Source: Wolbachia endosymbiont (group A) of Rhinocyllus conicus (GTDB lineage Bacteria > Pseudomonadota > Alphaproteobacteria > Rickettsiales > Anaplasmataceae). Taken from it: a stretch of 64,000 bases of DNA. Under the pieces are notes generated by a model. That model was not told where the DNA came from, searched no databases, and saw nothing but the letters and a program-made list of their open reading frames with translations. The stretch spans positions 682,001 through 746,000 of the forward strand of contig NZ_OX366349.1 of NCBI RefSeq assembly GCF_947250775.1, in the 5' to 3' direction. The translations under genes and the position numbers were made by a program. Each line of letters opens with the position of its first letter. Positions within the stretch are counted from its first letter, which is position 1. This document shows, piece by piece, positions 7,777-16,869 of this stretch.

Positions 7777-9110
7777 AGTAGGTACTTACTAGGTTTAGGA
7801 TTGTTCAAATACTTGTTAAAATATTCTACACGTTCAACCACAGTCTTTTCACCTTCTTCAAGATTATTCGGACTGCCAATATCAAAAATTTCCCCCGAAT
7901 TGACCCAGTTTTCAAACGATTTTGCAAAACCAGTCTCATCCCTTTTGTTTTGTTCCCTCAAATTGATCGTCGATCCTCCTTTAGAATTAGTCAAATTGTC
8001 AATATTAGGAAGTCCTCCTCCCAAACTGACTGACTTTTCACTTTGTTCTTTAAATTTGGTCATTACACCCTCCTTATTATAATTGCCTCTGGGCTTCTTT
8101 ATTGAAGCCCTTATGTCACCCATAATACCATTTCTTCTATCTCTGTCAAGAAATTTATCATTTCTATTGCTGAGCTCAGAATATCTATTAATTATTTCAG
8201 AGAATGAAGCATTCTTATGTTGATCTTTCACTCGTTCAAAATATTGTTTATCGCTACTTGAATGGGTGCTTGGAATAAGACAACTGGGTACAGTTAGTAC
8301 ATCATACACTTCCCTAGCAGTTCGGGAAAGGATGTAGCATGTTGCAGATGTATTATTATCCGACTTAAAATTTTTTGGCTTTATTTTTAAAATAAGATCA
8401 TGATAAACTTCCAATTTGTGGTCATGTAGCGCCGGCACGGAATGTCTTCCTATTTTTAATTGTTTGCCTACATGTTTATAGCCCATAAAATTAGGTGGTA
8501 ATGAAGGTATGGAATCTGATCGATCAACTACTCTAATAGTCTTTCTTCCGAAGAGCTCATTACAGACTTTAGCAGCATTACGGTTAAAAACCCTTGGTGC
8601 ACCAAAAGTTGCAATATGCAAATCTTTTGCATCCTCTGTTACACTTAAACATAGAGCAGCTATGTTAGCGACAGCACCTCCCATGCTGTGACCTGTAAGA
8701 TTAATTTTTAAATCTCTGATTTCTAATCCTTGATCGTTAGCATATCCTTTTAATATCCCGTAAAGGCTCTCCCAGGAATTTTCAAATACGGAGTAGAAGC
8801 CTAGGTGAATTTTACCACCTTTGGGCAGAAGTTCATATTGACGAATTAAAGGTATTTCAACATCTCTCTTGAAGTCATAAGAATTACAAGTACCGCGGTA
8901 TGCTATAGTTACTTCCTTACCCCTTATGAAAACATAACCAGTATGTCGAACTTCTTGGTCAGAAATAATGCCATGAAATTGAACAACTTTGTAACCCTCT
9001 TTCTCAAGTTGAGCAGGAGTTTTATATCCTCCTTTCTTTAGCTTAACAAACTCATTGTTTTTACAACCACAATCACTAACATAATAGCCTACCATAGCGA
9101 AGTTGATCAT
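7752..9110 (-). CDS. Class 3 lipase family protein
   Basis: This 452-residue protein has an alpha/beta-hydrolase domain of the lipase class 3 type in its first 240 residues. Visible are the oxyanion strand TIAYRGT (about 68-74), the nucleophile elbow GHSMGG (Ser142), the acid region DSIPSLPPN (Asp199) and the HDHKLEVYH region supplying the histidine (about 229-237). The remaining 200 residues are charged and low in complexity and contain the KSVSLGGGL motif shared with the downstream gene. There is no signal peptide. Class 3 lipases act on acylglycerols or phospholipids; host-lipid use is only a possibility. The C-terminal 10 residues differ abruptly from the preceding repeat pattern, consistent with a frameshift near 7780. 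Confidence 0.85.
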   Translation of the reverse strand: MINFAMVGYYVSDCGCKNNEFVKLKKGGYKTPAQLEKEGYKVVQFHGIISDQEVRHTGYVFIRGKEVTIAYRGTCNSYDFKRDVEIPLIRQYELLPKGGKIHLGFYSVFENSWESLYGILKGYANDQGLEIRDLKINLTGHSMGGAVANIAALCLSVTEDAKDLHIATFGAPRVFNRNAAKVCNELFGRKTIRVVDRSDSIPSLPPNFMGYKHVGKQLKIGRHSVPALHDHKLEVYHDLILKIKPKNFKSDNNTSATCYILSRTAREVYDVLTVPSCLIPSTHSSSDKQYFERVKDQHKNASFSEIINRYSELSNRNDKFLDRDRRNGIMGDIRASIKKPRGNYNKEGVMTKFKEQSEKSVSLGGGLPNIDNLTNSKGGSTINLREQNKRDETGFAKSFENWVNSGEIFDIGSPNNLEEGEKTVVERVEYFNKYLNNPKPSKYLLWVSIRSI

Positions 9111-9269
9111 CTCTAATAACTTCTTTTGGTTAAATCCTGCAATTTTAGTTAGATTCCTAGAATTATTCCTGCTTTTACCTTTTCCTGTAACACCTGCTGT
9201 TTGTGGAATAGGTTTTCTAAGTAGATTAATTATATATTACCTCACATAAATAACTAATCTAGTATAGTA

Positions 9270-11174
9270 TTAGACAACAATCTTGCCAAGCAAATTATTA
9301 ACTCTCTTAGCAAACAGACTTACATCATCCATCTCTTCACCTTCCACTATACAAGCTTGGTAAAATAATAAATGAATCATGTCTTCCAATGTTGGGTTTT
9401 CACCATTTTCAGCGTGAGATTTCATTATGCTTTTTATTACAGGATGCTTAGTGTTAATTTCCAGTACCTTTGGCGTGCGGTAATTTAGCTGCTTTTGTTC
9501 ACGCAAAAAACGCTCCATGCGAAGATCCATAGCACCTTCATCAACTGCTAGACATACAGGGCTGTCAGTCAGTTTTTTTGAGATTTTCACGCTTTTCACT
9601 GAATTGCCAAGAACCTTGGTGAAATATTGCAGTATAGAGTCCGTATTTTCTTCAGTCTTTTCTTCATCTTGCTTATTTTCCTCATCTTTTTTATCTTCTT
9701 CTGAAGAGAATTTTTCCAAATCAACATCAGCGCGGGTCACAGACTTAAATTTTTGATCTTTATATTCATGAATCACGCTAGTCCAGAAATCATCAACTGG
9801 ATCAACAAATAGGAGCACTTCTAGTCCTTTACTGACGAATCCCTCAAGTTGCGGACTGTTTTTCACTGAATCGAGGCTATTTCCGGTGAGATAATAGATA
9901 TGCTCCTGCTCAGGCTTCATTCTGCTTATATAGTCATCAATGCTGACTAATTTCTCATCACCAGTGCTATGAAATCTGCAAATCGAGAGCAGTGCCTCTC
10001 TCTCATCAGTTGGCATAGCTTCACAAAGACCCTCTTTTAATACTGCACCAAAATTGGTCCAGAATTTTGTATATTCCTCTAAATTCTCTTTTGCCTTTTT
10101 ACCAAGCTCTGATATCGCGCGTTTAGTTAAGGATTTTCTGATTTGCTCAACAACACGATTATTCTGCAGCGTTTCTCTGCTGATGTTAAGAGGCAAGTCC
10201 GGTGAATCAACAATACCTTTCAGAAAACGCAAGTATTGTGGTATGATCTGTACGTTATCTTCAGTAATAAATACCTTGTTTACATATAACTTAACAGAGC
10301 AACGTCTATCTGGATGAAATAAATCAAAAGGTTTAATGGAAGGAACATAAAGCAAATTTGTATATTCTATTGCACCTTCATTTTTATTATGCAATATCAT
10401 CCAAGGCTCCCCGCCAACGTGAGCAACACTGCGGAAAAAATCATTGTGTTCCTCTTGAGTAACATCATTTTTTGGCTTAGTCCAAATTGCAGCCTTACTG
10501 TTTAACTTTTCACTTTTTCCTTCTTCATTTATGAATTCAACAGGAAAATTTATGTGATCAGAGTAAGTAGTGACAATGTTTTCAACACGAAATTTATCTA
10601 AAAACTCATTCTCTTCAGGACGCATAATGAGTGTAATTTTAGTTCCACGAGAAATTTGATTATCTAGTTTACTTATCGAATACTCTCCATCTCCCTTGGA
10701 TTTCCAGACCCAAGACTCCTCCTCTCCAGCTTTTCTTGATTCTACTATTACTTCTGATGCAACCATAAAGCTTGAGTAAAAACCAACACCAAACTTCCCA
10801 ATCAGCTCCACAGCTTGGCTTGAATCCTTGCTATTTTTAATCGCATCTAAGAACTTTTGCGTACCAGAGCTTGCAATTGTACCAAGGTTATCTATTAAAT
10901 CTTGTCTGTTCATTCCGATGCCATTATCAGTGATATATAGCTCGTTCTTATCTTTATTGGAGCTAATAGTGATTTTTAACTCATCACTTGAATCTAGCAA
11001 ATTTGAATTAGATTGAGATTCATAGCGCAATTTATCACATGCATCCGATGCATTTGATATTAACTCACGCAGAAAAATGTCCTTATTAGTATAAAGTGAA
11101 TGAATCACTATATTCAGTACTTTCCCTACTTCAGCGTCAAATTTTAAATTTTCAGTTTCTTGTACGTTATGCAT
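9270..11174 (-). CDS. htpG: Chaperone HtpG (Hsp90 family)
   Basis: This is a full-length bacterial Hsp90 of about 634 residues. The N-terminal GHKL ATPase region shows ELISNASDACDKLR, ITDNGIGM and GTIASSGT, followed by GKFGVGFYSSFMVA; the middle domain contains SRGTKITLIMRPEE and LPLNISRETLQNNR, with the catalytic-loop arginine in the latter. A charged E/K-rich stretch near residues 490-510 is a lineage-specific linker. The ATG at 11174 is preferred because GGAG lies 6-7 bp upstream; an ATG at 11186 would add four residues. The gene stands alone, followed on the same strand by the lipase gene. Confidence 0.96.
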   Translation of the reverse strand: MHNVQETENLKFDAEVGKVLNIVIHSLYTNKDIFLRELISNASDACDKLRYESQSNSNLLDSSDELKITISSNKDKNELYITDNGIGMNRQDLIDNLGTIASSGTQKFLDAIKNSKDSSQAVELIGKFGVGFYSSFMVASEVIVESRKAGEEESWVWKSKGDGEYSISKLDNQISRGTKITLIMRPEENEFLDKFRVENIVTTYSDHINFPVEFINEEGKSEKLNSKAAIWTKPKNDVTQEEHNDFFRSVAHVGGEPWMILHNKNEGAIEYTNLLYVPSIKPFDLFHPDRRCSVKLYVNKVFITEDNVQIIPQYLRFLKGIVDSPDLPLNISRETLQNNRVVEQIRKSLTKRAISELGKKAKENLEEYTKFWTNFGAVLKEGLCEAMPTDEREALLSICRFHSTGDEKLVSIDDYISRMKPEQEHIYYLTGNSLDSVKNSPQLEGFVSKGLEVLLFVDPVDDFWTSVIHEYKDQKFKSVTRADVDLEKFSSEEDKKDEENKQDEEKTEENTDSILQYFTKVLGNSVKSVKISKKLTDSPVCLAVDEGAMDLRMERFLREQKQLNYRTPKVLEINTKHPVIKSIMKSHAENGENPTLEDMIHLLFYQACIVEGEEMDDVSLFAKRVNNLLGKIVV

Positions 11175-11299
11175 TTTGAGCTCCATTATTTGCCTACTAC
11201 CCTAATAATCTAAGTATTGCACTGCAATCTTTCAAGGTCACGCACGCCAAAATTAATGTAGCCGCCATATTATGACACCCAATTTATGGGATCTCTTGC

Positions 11300-11810
11300 A
11301 TAAAAATTCCTTGACACCCTTCGCCAGCCCCCTTATCATGGTACTGAAGGTATTCAGTTATCTTCATCTGTGCAGATTAAACAGCAAGAAAACAACGTAG
11401 TTGGCGTCTTATTTTTAATTTTTTGCACTATGTGCACCTTATGTCTTCACAACATTTCTGGGTTTTTACCTATATAAGCTGAAACGCGCTTATAAGTCGT
11501 TTAAGACAGTATAGTACGCCAATTTGCAGGATTAGAGAGTGACAACTAGCTAACACGGGGTTTCTTTTGCCTTTTTTTCTGCTTAGTAAATTTCTTAAAC
11601 ATTTAAACTAAGGTGAGTTGCACTTAAAAGCAGCTAAATTGCAGTGTTTAAGACTTAAAAAACGCCAATACTGAAAATAGACAATGACTAGGGCTTCTTT
11701 TGCCTTTTTTTTCGTTTGGTAAATTTCTTAAATATTTATAGCTAAACGACAATCGTCATCCCGCTGCTTGTTAGCGGGATCTAGAGATACCGCGGCGGTA
11801 TGATGGTTCG
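11300..11810. repeat. Dispersed ~500-bp repeat, copy 1
   Basis: This gene-free stretch is nearly identical to 36792-37303 along its whole length, and its ends are recognisable in a diverged copy at 43160-43560. It begins with TTGACA (11311-11316), 17 bp, TATCAT (11334-11339), runs through a TTTTGCCTTTTTTT motif that occurs twice, and ends in a GCTTGTTAGC palindrome. Copy 1 has no ATG for the short frame seen in copy 2. It fills the space between htpG and the next gene; nothing else was recognised at 11187-11838. Confidence 0.85.
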
Positions 11811-11838
11811 TGGCGGTATAATGAAGCTTGAAAGCGGA

Positions 11839-12666
11839 TCACCTTTCACGACCTGTATTTACTTCAGGAGTATTAACAGGTGTTATCGTTGGGTTTTCAA
11901 GTTGTGTTGCTTGCTCTAAGCCCTTGCTTATACTTTGGTCCTGATTTAAAATTTTATCAAAGTGCTTACTCTTTTGTTGCTCTTCGTTATTTGACGTATC
12001 TCTTTGAGCATCTTCTTTTATGCCACGAGCATTTTCCACACTCTTTTCATCCTCAACTAAAAGTTTTTCTAATATTTTCTTAACAAAGCGCTTCAGAAGA
12101 CTCAAAAACCCTTCTTCTTTTTGATTTTCTTGTGGTTGAGGTGTGGTATCTTTTTTGCCTGGCTCAGTGTTGGGCTTCTCTTTTACAGAACTCTTGCTCA
12201 CTGAGGGACTAACGATGTGCTCTGATGGCTGTGTATCTGTTTGTACAGAAGCCTCAGAAGTCTTTTTTTGTCCACTCTGTTCAACGCTTTTACCTTCTGC
12301 TGTAGTTTCTCTAAGAGTGTTGGCTGCTTCTTGAAATTTTTTGTCACTTTTTGGCTCTGCAACTTTTTCACTTGTGAAGATGCCCTTCCCTTTATATTGT
12401 TGGTCAAGCTCAGCAATTCTTTCAAAATCTTGATGTACTTTTTCATCTGTACGCCTTTTTTGACTTTCAAATTTCTGATTCAATTCTGCAACGCTTTTCA
12501 TTTTGTTTTCGAGCTCTTTACTTTTCATAGCCTTTAGAGCCTTTGTTCCTTTTGCAATATAATTAACCTTCTCTTCTAACGGAGTACCTTCTGGAAAAGC
12601 ACCTGGAGAACGTTCAAAGACACCTTTAAACTTTTTTTCAACACTTTCTTTAGATGTCTGCGCCAT
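11839..12666 (-). CDS. Charged coiled-coil hypothetical protein
   Basis: This 275-residue, highly charged protein has no recognised domain, signal peptide or membrane segment. Residues about 35-100 are Lys/Glu-rich and predicted helical (KSKELENKMKSVAELNQKFE and following), the centre is Ser/Thr/Pro/Gln-rich and probably disordered, and a short amphipathic segment (FLSLLKRFVKKILEKLL) sits near residue 190. Such composition is common in secreted effectors of intracellular Rickettsiales, but no secretion signal is recognised, so that is only a possibility. The start ATG at 12666 fits the start of the AT-rich spacer shared with the divergent HAD gene. Confidence 0.65.
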   Translation of the reverse strand: MAQTSKESVEKKFKGVFERSPGAFPEGTPLEEKVNYIAKGTKALKAMKSKELENKMKSVAELNQKFESQKRRTDEKVHQDFERIAELDQQYKGKGIFTSEKVAEPKSDKKFQEAANTLRETTAEGKSVEQSGQKKTSEASVQTDTQPSEHIVSPSVSKSSVKEKPNTEPGKKDTTPQPQENQKEEGFLSLLKRFVKKILEKLLVEDEKSVENARGIKEDAQRDTSNNEEQQKSKHFDKILNQDQSISKGLEQATQLENPTITPVNTPEVNTGRER

Positions 12667-12827
12667 ACCTGCTACCTATTAAAACATATCATATAACCAG
12701 TATATTAGCTAATTATATAAAAAACAGTTAACATAACTTGTGGTAAAGAGTAAGAGCGTCCTATTTATATTTTTTTTATTAAAATGCTATTTACTTACTT
12801 AAGTTAAAATGTATAATTATATAAGAG

Positions 12828-13466
12828 ATGAAAGATAGCCCATTAGCAGTAGTATTCGATTGGGATAATACCTTAGTTGACACTCAAGATAACATTTTTA
12901 ATGCTATTAAGCATACCATAAACTCAATGGGGTATAGTAATAAAGCTGCTGATAGAAATTCCCATGAGTCGAGAAAGAGCTATATGGTCAATTTATTTGG
13001 CGATCAGTGGAAAAAAGCGAACCAGATATATCAACAATATTTAGACGATGCACTATTGCAAAACATTGCTCTGAATCAAGGAGTAGAGAAAATGTTGCAG
13101 ACACTGAAAAGCCACAATATTTATCTAGCAATAGTAAGTAATAAGAAAAATACTAATTTACGTGAAGAAGTTACCTATTTTAAACTGGATTCTTACTTTG
13201 AAAGAGTGGTTGGGTCATGCGATACCGCGGAAGATAAACCATCTGCAACCCCACTGCTATTTGCACTAGAAGAGAGTACGTTGCCTATAAATAGAGAAAA
13301 TGTGTTTTTCGTTGGTGATAGCATCACAGATGTTCTGTGTGCACAAAATGCCAATTGTTTACCTATTATATACGGTCAATCAATAAGCGGTTATGAAGAT
13401 TTGTTATGTTTTCAACATTTTGATAAGCTTACAGATTTCATAATAAAATATTTGGAAGATAGGTAA
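12828..13466 (+). CDS. HAD-superfamily hydrolase, phosphoglycolate-phosphatase-like
   Basis: This 212-residue protein has the four HAD motifs in order: motif I DWDNT (about 11-15, nucleophile Asp11), motif II in VSNKKN (about 104), the motif III lysine in AEDKPSATP, and motif IV VGDSITDV. An alpha-helical cap between motifs I and II matches the subclass that includes phosphoglycolate phosphatase (Gph), but the substrate cannot be read from sequence. The stop overlaps the next gene by one base (TAATG), so the two are translationally coupled. Confidence 0.85.
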   Translation: MKDSPLAVVFDWDNTLVDTQDNIFNAIKHTINSMGYSNKAADRNSHESRKSYMVNLFGDQWKKANQIYQQYLDDALLQNIALNQGVEKMLQTLKSHNIYLAIVSNKKNTNLREEVTYFKLDSYFERVVGSCDTAEDKPSATPLLFALEESTLPINRENVFFVGDSITDVLCAQNANCLPIIYGQSISGYEDLLCFQHFDKLTDFIIKYLEDR

Positions 13467-13960
13467 TGACCGCTGTTACAGAGATTGCCAGTATAATAAG
13501 ACGCTTTTGCGCATATTTAATAGATGTAGCAATTTTATTAATTCCAACTTTATTAATTATACTGCTATTAGAGGATTCTCCGTTGATCTTACATCTATCA
13601 TACATGTGTGTAAATTGTAGTTACTTCACATATTTTATATCTTCAAAGGCCCAAGCAACTCCAGGTCAACAGTTAATGAATATATGTACTATCAATTTAG
13701 ATAATTCTAAAATAGACTTGAATTTAGCGTTTGACAGAAGCACTTCCCAGTTTTTTCTTCCTTTGTTAAACAGTGTAGTAGTTGTCCTTACTGAATTTTT
13801 GCAAGATCAGGAGGTATTAGTGAATGTCTTGAGTGCATTGAAAGTAATTATAATGCTGCTCACTCTCTGCTGGTATCTAGTTGCTTGTTTTTCTAAAAAG
13901 AAACAGACATACCACGACATGCTATTTAATACGGTTGTTATCAAAGGAACTATTAAATGA
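13466..13960 (+). CDS. RDD family membrane protein
   Basis: This 164-residue protein has four hydrophobic segments (about residues 15-37, 40-58, 90-110 and 120-145). The RDD signature is present as RRFCAYLIDVAI near the N-terminus, with the conserved Arg and Asp in the first membrane helix. RDD proteins are poorly understood inner-membrane proteins, some linked to ion exchange. It is coupled to the HAD gene by a one-base overlap. Confidence 0.8.
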   Translation: MTAVTEIASIIRRFCAYLIDVAILLIPTLLIILLLEDSPLILHLSYMCVNCSYFTYFISSKAQATPGQQLMNICTINLDNSKIDLNLAFDRSTSQFFLPLLNSVVVVLTEFLQDQEVLVNVLSALKVIIMLLTLCWYLVACFSKKKQTYHDMLFNTVVIKGTIK

Positions 13961-14019
13961 GTTGCTATAATCATCGTTATCATATAAATTATGCTGATAA
14001 ATTGAACTAAGGGAAGATT

Positions 14020-14496
14020 ATGAATGAAGAGATAGTAAAATGTTTGAATAAATTATTGACCAATGAGCTGACTTCTGTACGCCAGTATCTTTTGCATTTT
14101 GCGGTTCTCAAAAACAATGGAATTAATAGACTTGCAGAAAAGGTAAAAAATGAGCTTAACGAAGAACTTGAACATGCAAACAAGTTGGCAGAAAGGATTT
14201 TATTGCTTAAAGGCGTACCAAATTTTCAAGATACAAATGAAATATCAAAGTATGATGGAAAGTTTGCAAAAGACACAATACAGAAAATCTTAGAGGCTAA
14301 TTTAAAATTAGAGGGAAAAGGTATTAAGGATATCAAAGAAACGATTTCTATCGCTGAGAAAGAAAAAGATTTTGTTAGTGTAATGTTATTAGAAGAGATG
14401 TTAAAAAATGAAGAAGAGCACTTCCATTGGATTGAGAAACAGATTGACCTTATTGAACTAATGGGTGTTGAAAACTATTTAAGAACACAAATATAG
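14020..14496 (+). CDS. bfr: Bacterioferritin
   Basis: This 158-residue protein is a four-helix ferritin-like iron-storage subunit. It aligns with bacterioferritin over its length: NKLLTNELTSVRQY (helix A, Glu16), EELEHANKLAERILLLKGVPN (helix B), LKLEGKG (helix C) and LKNEEEHFHWIEKQIDLIELMGVENYL at the C-terminus. The di-iron ligands appear conserved. The axial haem methionine of typical bacterioferritin (in the context E-M-K-H-A-D) is leucine here (E-L-E-H-A-N), so haem binding is doubtful. An AAGGGAAG ribosome-binding site precedes the ATG. SURF1 follows immediately. Confidence 0.93.
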   Translation: MNEEIVKCLNKLLTNELTSVRQYLLHFAVLKNNGINRLAEKVKNELNEELEHANKLAERILLLKGVPNFQDTNEISKYDGKFAKDTIQKILEANLKLEGKGIKDIKETISIAEKEKDFVSVMLLEEMLKNEEEHFHWIEKQIDLIELMGVENYLRTQI

Positions 14497-14497
14497 A

Positions 14498-15115
14498 GTG
14501 TTAAAAAAAACAGTATTTATTTTAATTATACCTTGCTCACTTCTTTTTTTATTAGGGTTATGGCAAATATTCAGATTGAACTGGAAGAATAATATTATTA
14601 AAAGTATGAGTCTTCCTGTTGTTCATCTGTTGCCCAATGATGATCTTGCGAAATTTAACTACAGACATGTCAAGATTGATGGGATTCTAAGTGACATAGA
14701 ACTATATGTTTTTGCAGGGCAACACGGCTATCACGTGCTGTCTCCTATGTTGCTCACCACTGGACGTTACATGTTGGTGAATAAAGGAATAGTCAGAGAA
14801 AAAAAGGAGAAAAAAGTAAAAATTGAAAAAGTAGTTGCAGATGGAACTTTATATTGCGATAGCAATAAAAGCAAAAATTGGTTTATCAAGAACGATACTG
14901 CTTCGAATACATGGTTTACCCTGAGTACAGAAGAAATTTCCAATAAGTTAGGTATTAAGCTAGAGAAGTGTATATTGTGGCCGAACAATTTTGGCAGCAA
15001 AGTAGCTATACAGCCAATGAAGCATTTGGAATATGCAATCACTTGGTTTGCACTTTCCTTAACTTGGTTGATTATGTGCGTAATTTACCATAAGCAAAAT
15101 CTCAATAAAACTTGA
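14498..15115 (+). CDS. SURF1 family cytochrome oxidase assembly protein
   Basis: This 205-residue protein begins at a GTG one base after the bfr stop. It has the SURF1 architecture: an N-terminal membrane helix (about 4-25, ending GLWQIFRL), a periplasmic domain containing HYVLSPM-like GYHVLSPML, and a C-terminal helix introduced by HLEYAITWFALSLTWL. SURF1 proteins assist assembly of the haem-copper cytochrome c oxidase, consistent with cox11 elsewhere in the window. It converges on the antiporter gene with a 30-bp gap. Confidence 0.88.
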   Translation: MLKKTVFILIIPCSLLFLLGLWQIFRLNWKNNIIKSMSLPVVHLLPNDDLAKFNYRHVKIDGILSDIELYVFAGQHGYHVLSPMLLTTGRYMLVNKGIVREKKEKKVKIEKVVADGTLYCDSNKSKNWFIKNDTASNTWFTLSTEEISNKLGIKLEKCILWPNNFGSKVAIQPMKHLEYAITWFALSLTWLIMCVIYHKQNLNKT

Positions 15116-15145
15116 AGTTTTCTGTACATAAAATTAGAGAAGTAG

Positions 15146-16864
15146 TCATTCATCTTTATCACTACCAAGGTCTTTTAACATACTGTAATTGCCTTTTCTG
15201 AATCTACTTTTTAAAGACGTAACTCCACTTTCGCTAATACCACTGAGGCTCAGTGCAGCTCCACCTAGCTGCAATCCTATCTCAGATGTTTCAGGAATAA
15301 TTTTACTAGCTCCTAGATCTCTATAAACCTCCACATTACTCAGATCTGGTAAGCGTATTACAATATTTACATGCGGAAAATTTGCAGCAACTAAGGAAAC
15401 AACTTTTTTTATAGTAACTTCATTCTTTATTGAAATAACGAGAGCTTGAGCTCTTTCTATTCCTACTAATTTTAAAATTTCACATCTTGTAACATCTCCA
15501 AGATATATAGGAAAACTATCACTTTTTCCTTCTTTGACTATTTTTGATTGAATATCTACAACAACGTAACTTAAATGCTCTGCAGTAAGCATTTTTGTTA
15601 CCATATATCCCACTCTACCAAATCCAGCAACTATTACATGGTTATAAAGATCTTGTGTATCTGTTTCAACAGCTTCATCATCTAATATTATTTTCTCAGT
15701 GCTAAATGAGTTTGCTATCCAATCTCCAAGCCCCGATAAAAGAGGAGTGAAAGCCATGGTTACTGTAGTTACCATCATAAGTACTTGAGCGATTTCACTT
15801 GGTAGCACATTTAGTTCATTTGCTAAGCGAAATAAAATAAACGCAAATTCACCGCCTTGTGAAAGTAGTAACCCAGCTTGTATAGCAGGTGCACTCTTAA
15901 ACCCAAAAAATCTACACAATATATATATGATAGATGTTTTTAAAACGATAAGGATAATCGATAATAAAGTAATTAGTGGTAACTTATTGAGTAAAAGTTC
16001 GGTATTGATAGACATACCAACAGTCATGAAAAATAAGCCAAGAAACAAATCTTTAAATGGCAATACTGCGTGTTCTACTGAGTGTCTGTATTCTGTTTCT
16101 GCAACTAACAATCCAGCGACAAATGCACCTAATGCCAACGATAAATGGAATTGCTCAGTAATAAATGCTGCTCCTAATACTATTAAAAGCGTTGTTGATA
16201 TAAAGACCTCATTACTTTCCATTTTAGCAATAACCGAAAATAAAGGTCTAAGCAATAATCTACCAGTTATAAATATCAGCACTAATGCAATAGCTGCTTG
16301 CACCAATGAACCTGCCAATGAGCTTATCAGGCTGTGCTCAGAATTGCCAGCAAGTAAAGGTACCAATACTATTAATGGTACCACTGCAAAATCTTGCATT
16401 AATAGTACTGCTATTGACAACCTACCAACCTGACTTGCTTGAGAACCTTTTTCTTGCAGAACCTGCAACACTATTGCTGTTGAGGATAGCGCAAGCCCAC
16501 CACCAATAACTGTTGCTATATTCGTATTCACTCCGAAAGCAAGAGCGATGCACCATATTGCTACCATGGTAACTATAACTTGAAGAGAACCGAACCCAAA
16601 TACATGAATACGCATAGCGATCAGGCGTTCAAATGTCAATTCAAGGCCTATAATGAATAATAGGAAAACTACACCAAATTCTGCAAGATTATCCATTGCT
16701 TCAGCTGAGTGTATCAGATTAAATCCATGAGAACCAATAACTGCACCTGCAACGAAGTAACCGAGCACTGGACTAATATTCATTTTCCAGAACGCTATGA
16801 CTATAAATACAGCAGCAGAAAGTAAAATTATAATATCAAACAAATGCTGAGAGCCACTGTGCAT
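15146..16864 (-). CDS. CPA2-family monovalent cation:proton antiporter with RCK/TrkA-N domain
   Basis: This 572-residue protein has about 12 hydrophobic segments in residues 1-385, with the CPA2 pattern seen in KefB/KefC and YbaL (GYFVAGAVIG, ELGLELTFERL-type IGLELTFERL, LSSTAIVLQVL, LALGAFVAGLLVAETEYRH). From about residue 405 a Rossmann domain begins (VIVAGFGRVGYMV), the TrkA-N/RCK nucleotide-binding domain that gates transport. It probably exchanges K+ or Na+ for protons across the inner membrane. The transported ion is not determined by sequence. It is followed upstream on the same strand by the thioredoxin-like gene (5-bp gap), so they may share an operon. Confidence 0.9.
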   Translation of the reverse strand: MHSGSQHLFDIIILLSAAVFIVIAFWKMNISPVLGYFVAGAVIGSHGFNLIHSAEAMDNLAEFGVVFLLFIIGLELTFERLIAMRIHVFGFGSLQVIVTMVAIWCIALAFGVNTNIATVIGGGLALSSTAIVLQVLQEKGSQASQVGRLSIAVLLMQDFAVVPLIVLVPLLAGNSEHSLISSLAGSLVQAAIALVLIFITGRLLLRPLFSVIAKMESNEVFISTTLLIVLGAAFITEQFHLSLALGAFVAGLLVAETEYRHSVEHAVLPFKDLFLGLFFMTVGMSINTELLLNKLPLITLLSIILIVLKTSIIYILCRFFGFKSAPAIQAGLLLSQGGEFAFILFRLANELNVLPSEIAQVLMMVTTVTMAFTPLLSGLGDWIANSFSTEKIILDDEAVETDTQDLYNHVIVAGFGRVGYMVTKMLTAEHLSYVVVDIQSKIVKEGKSDSFPIYLGDVTRCEILKLVGIERAQALVISIKNEVTIKKVVSLVAANFPHVNIVIRLPDLSNVEVYRDLGASKIIPETSEIGLQLGGAALSLSGISESGVTSLKSRFRKGNYSMLKDLGSDKDE

Positions 16865-16869
16865 GATAT

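Noticed and set aside
12198..12537. Open frames of 90-98 codons on both strands inside 11839-12666
   Set aside because: They are shadows of the low-complexity coding region and lack starts with ribosome-binding sites.
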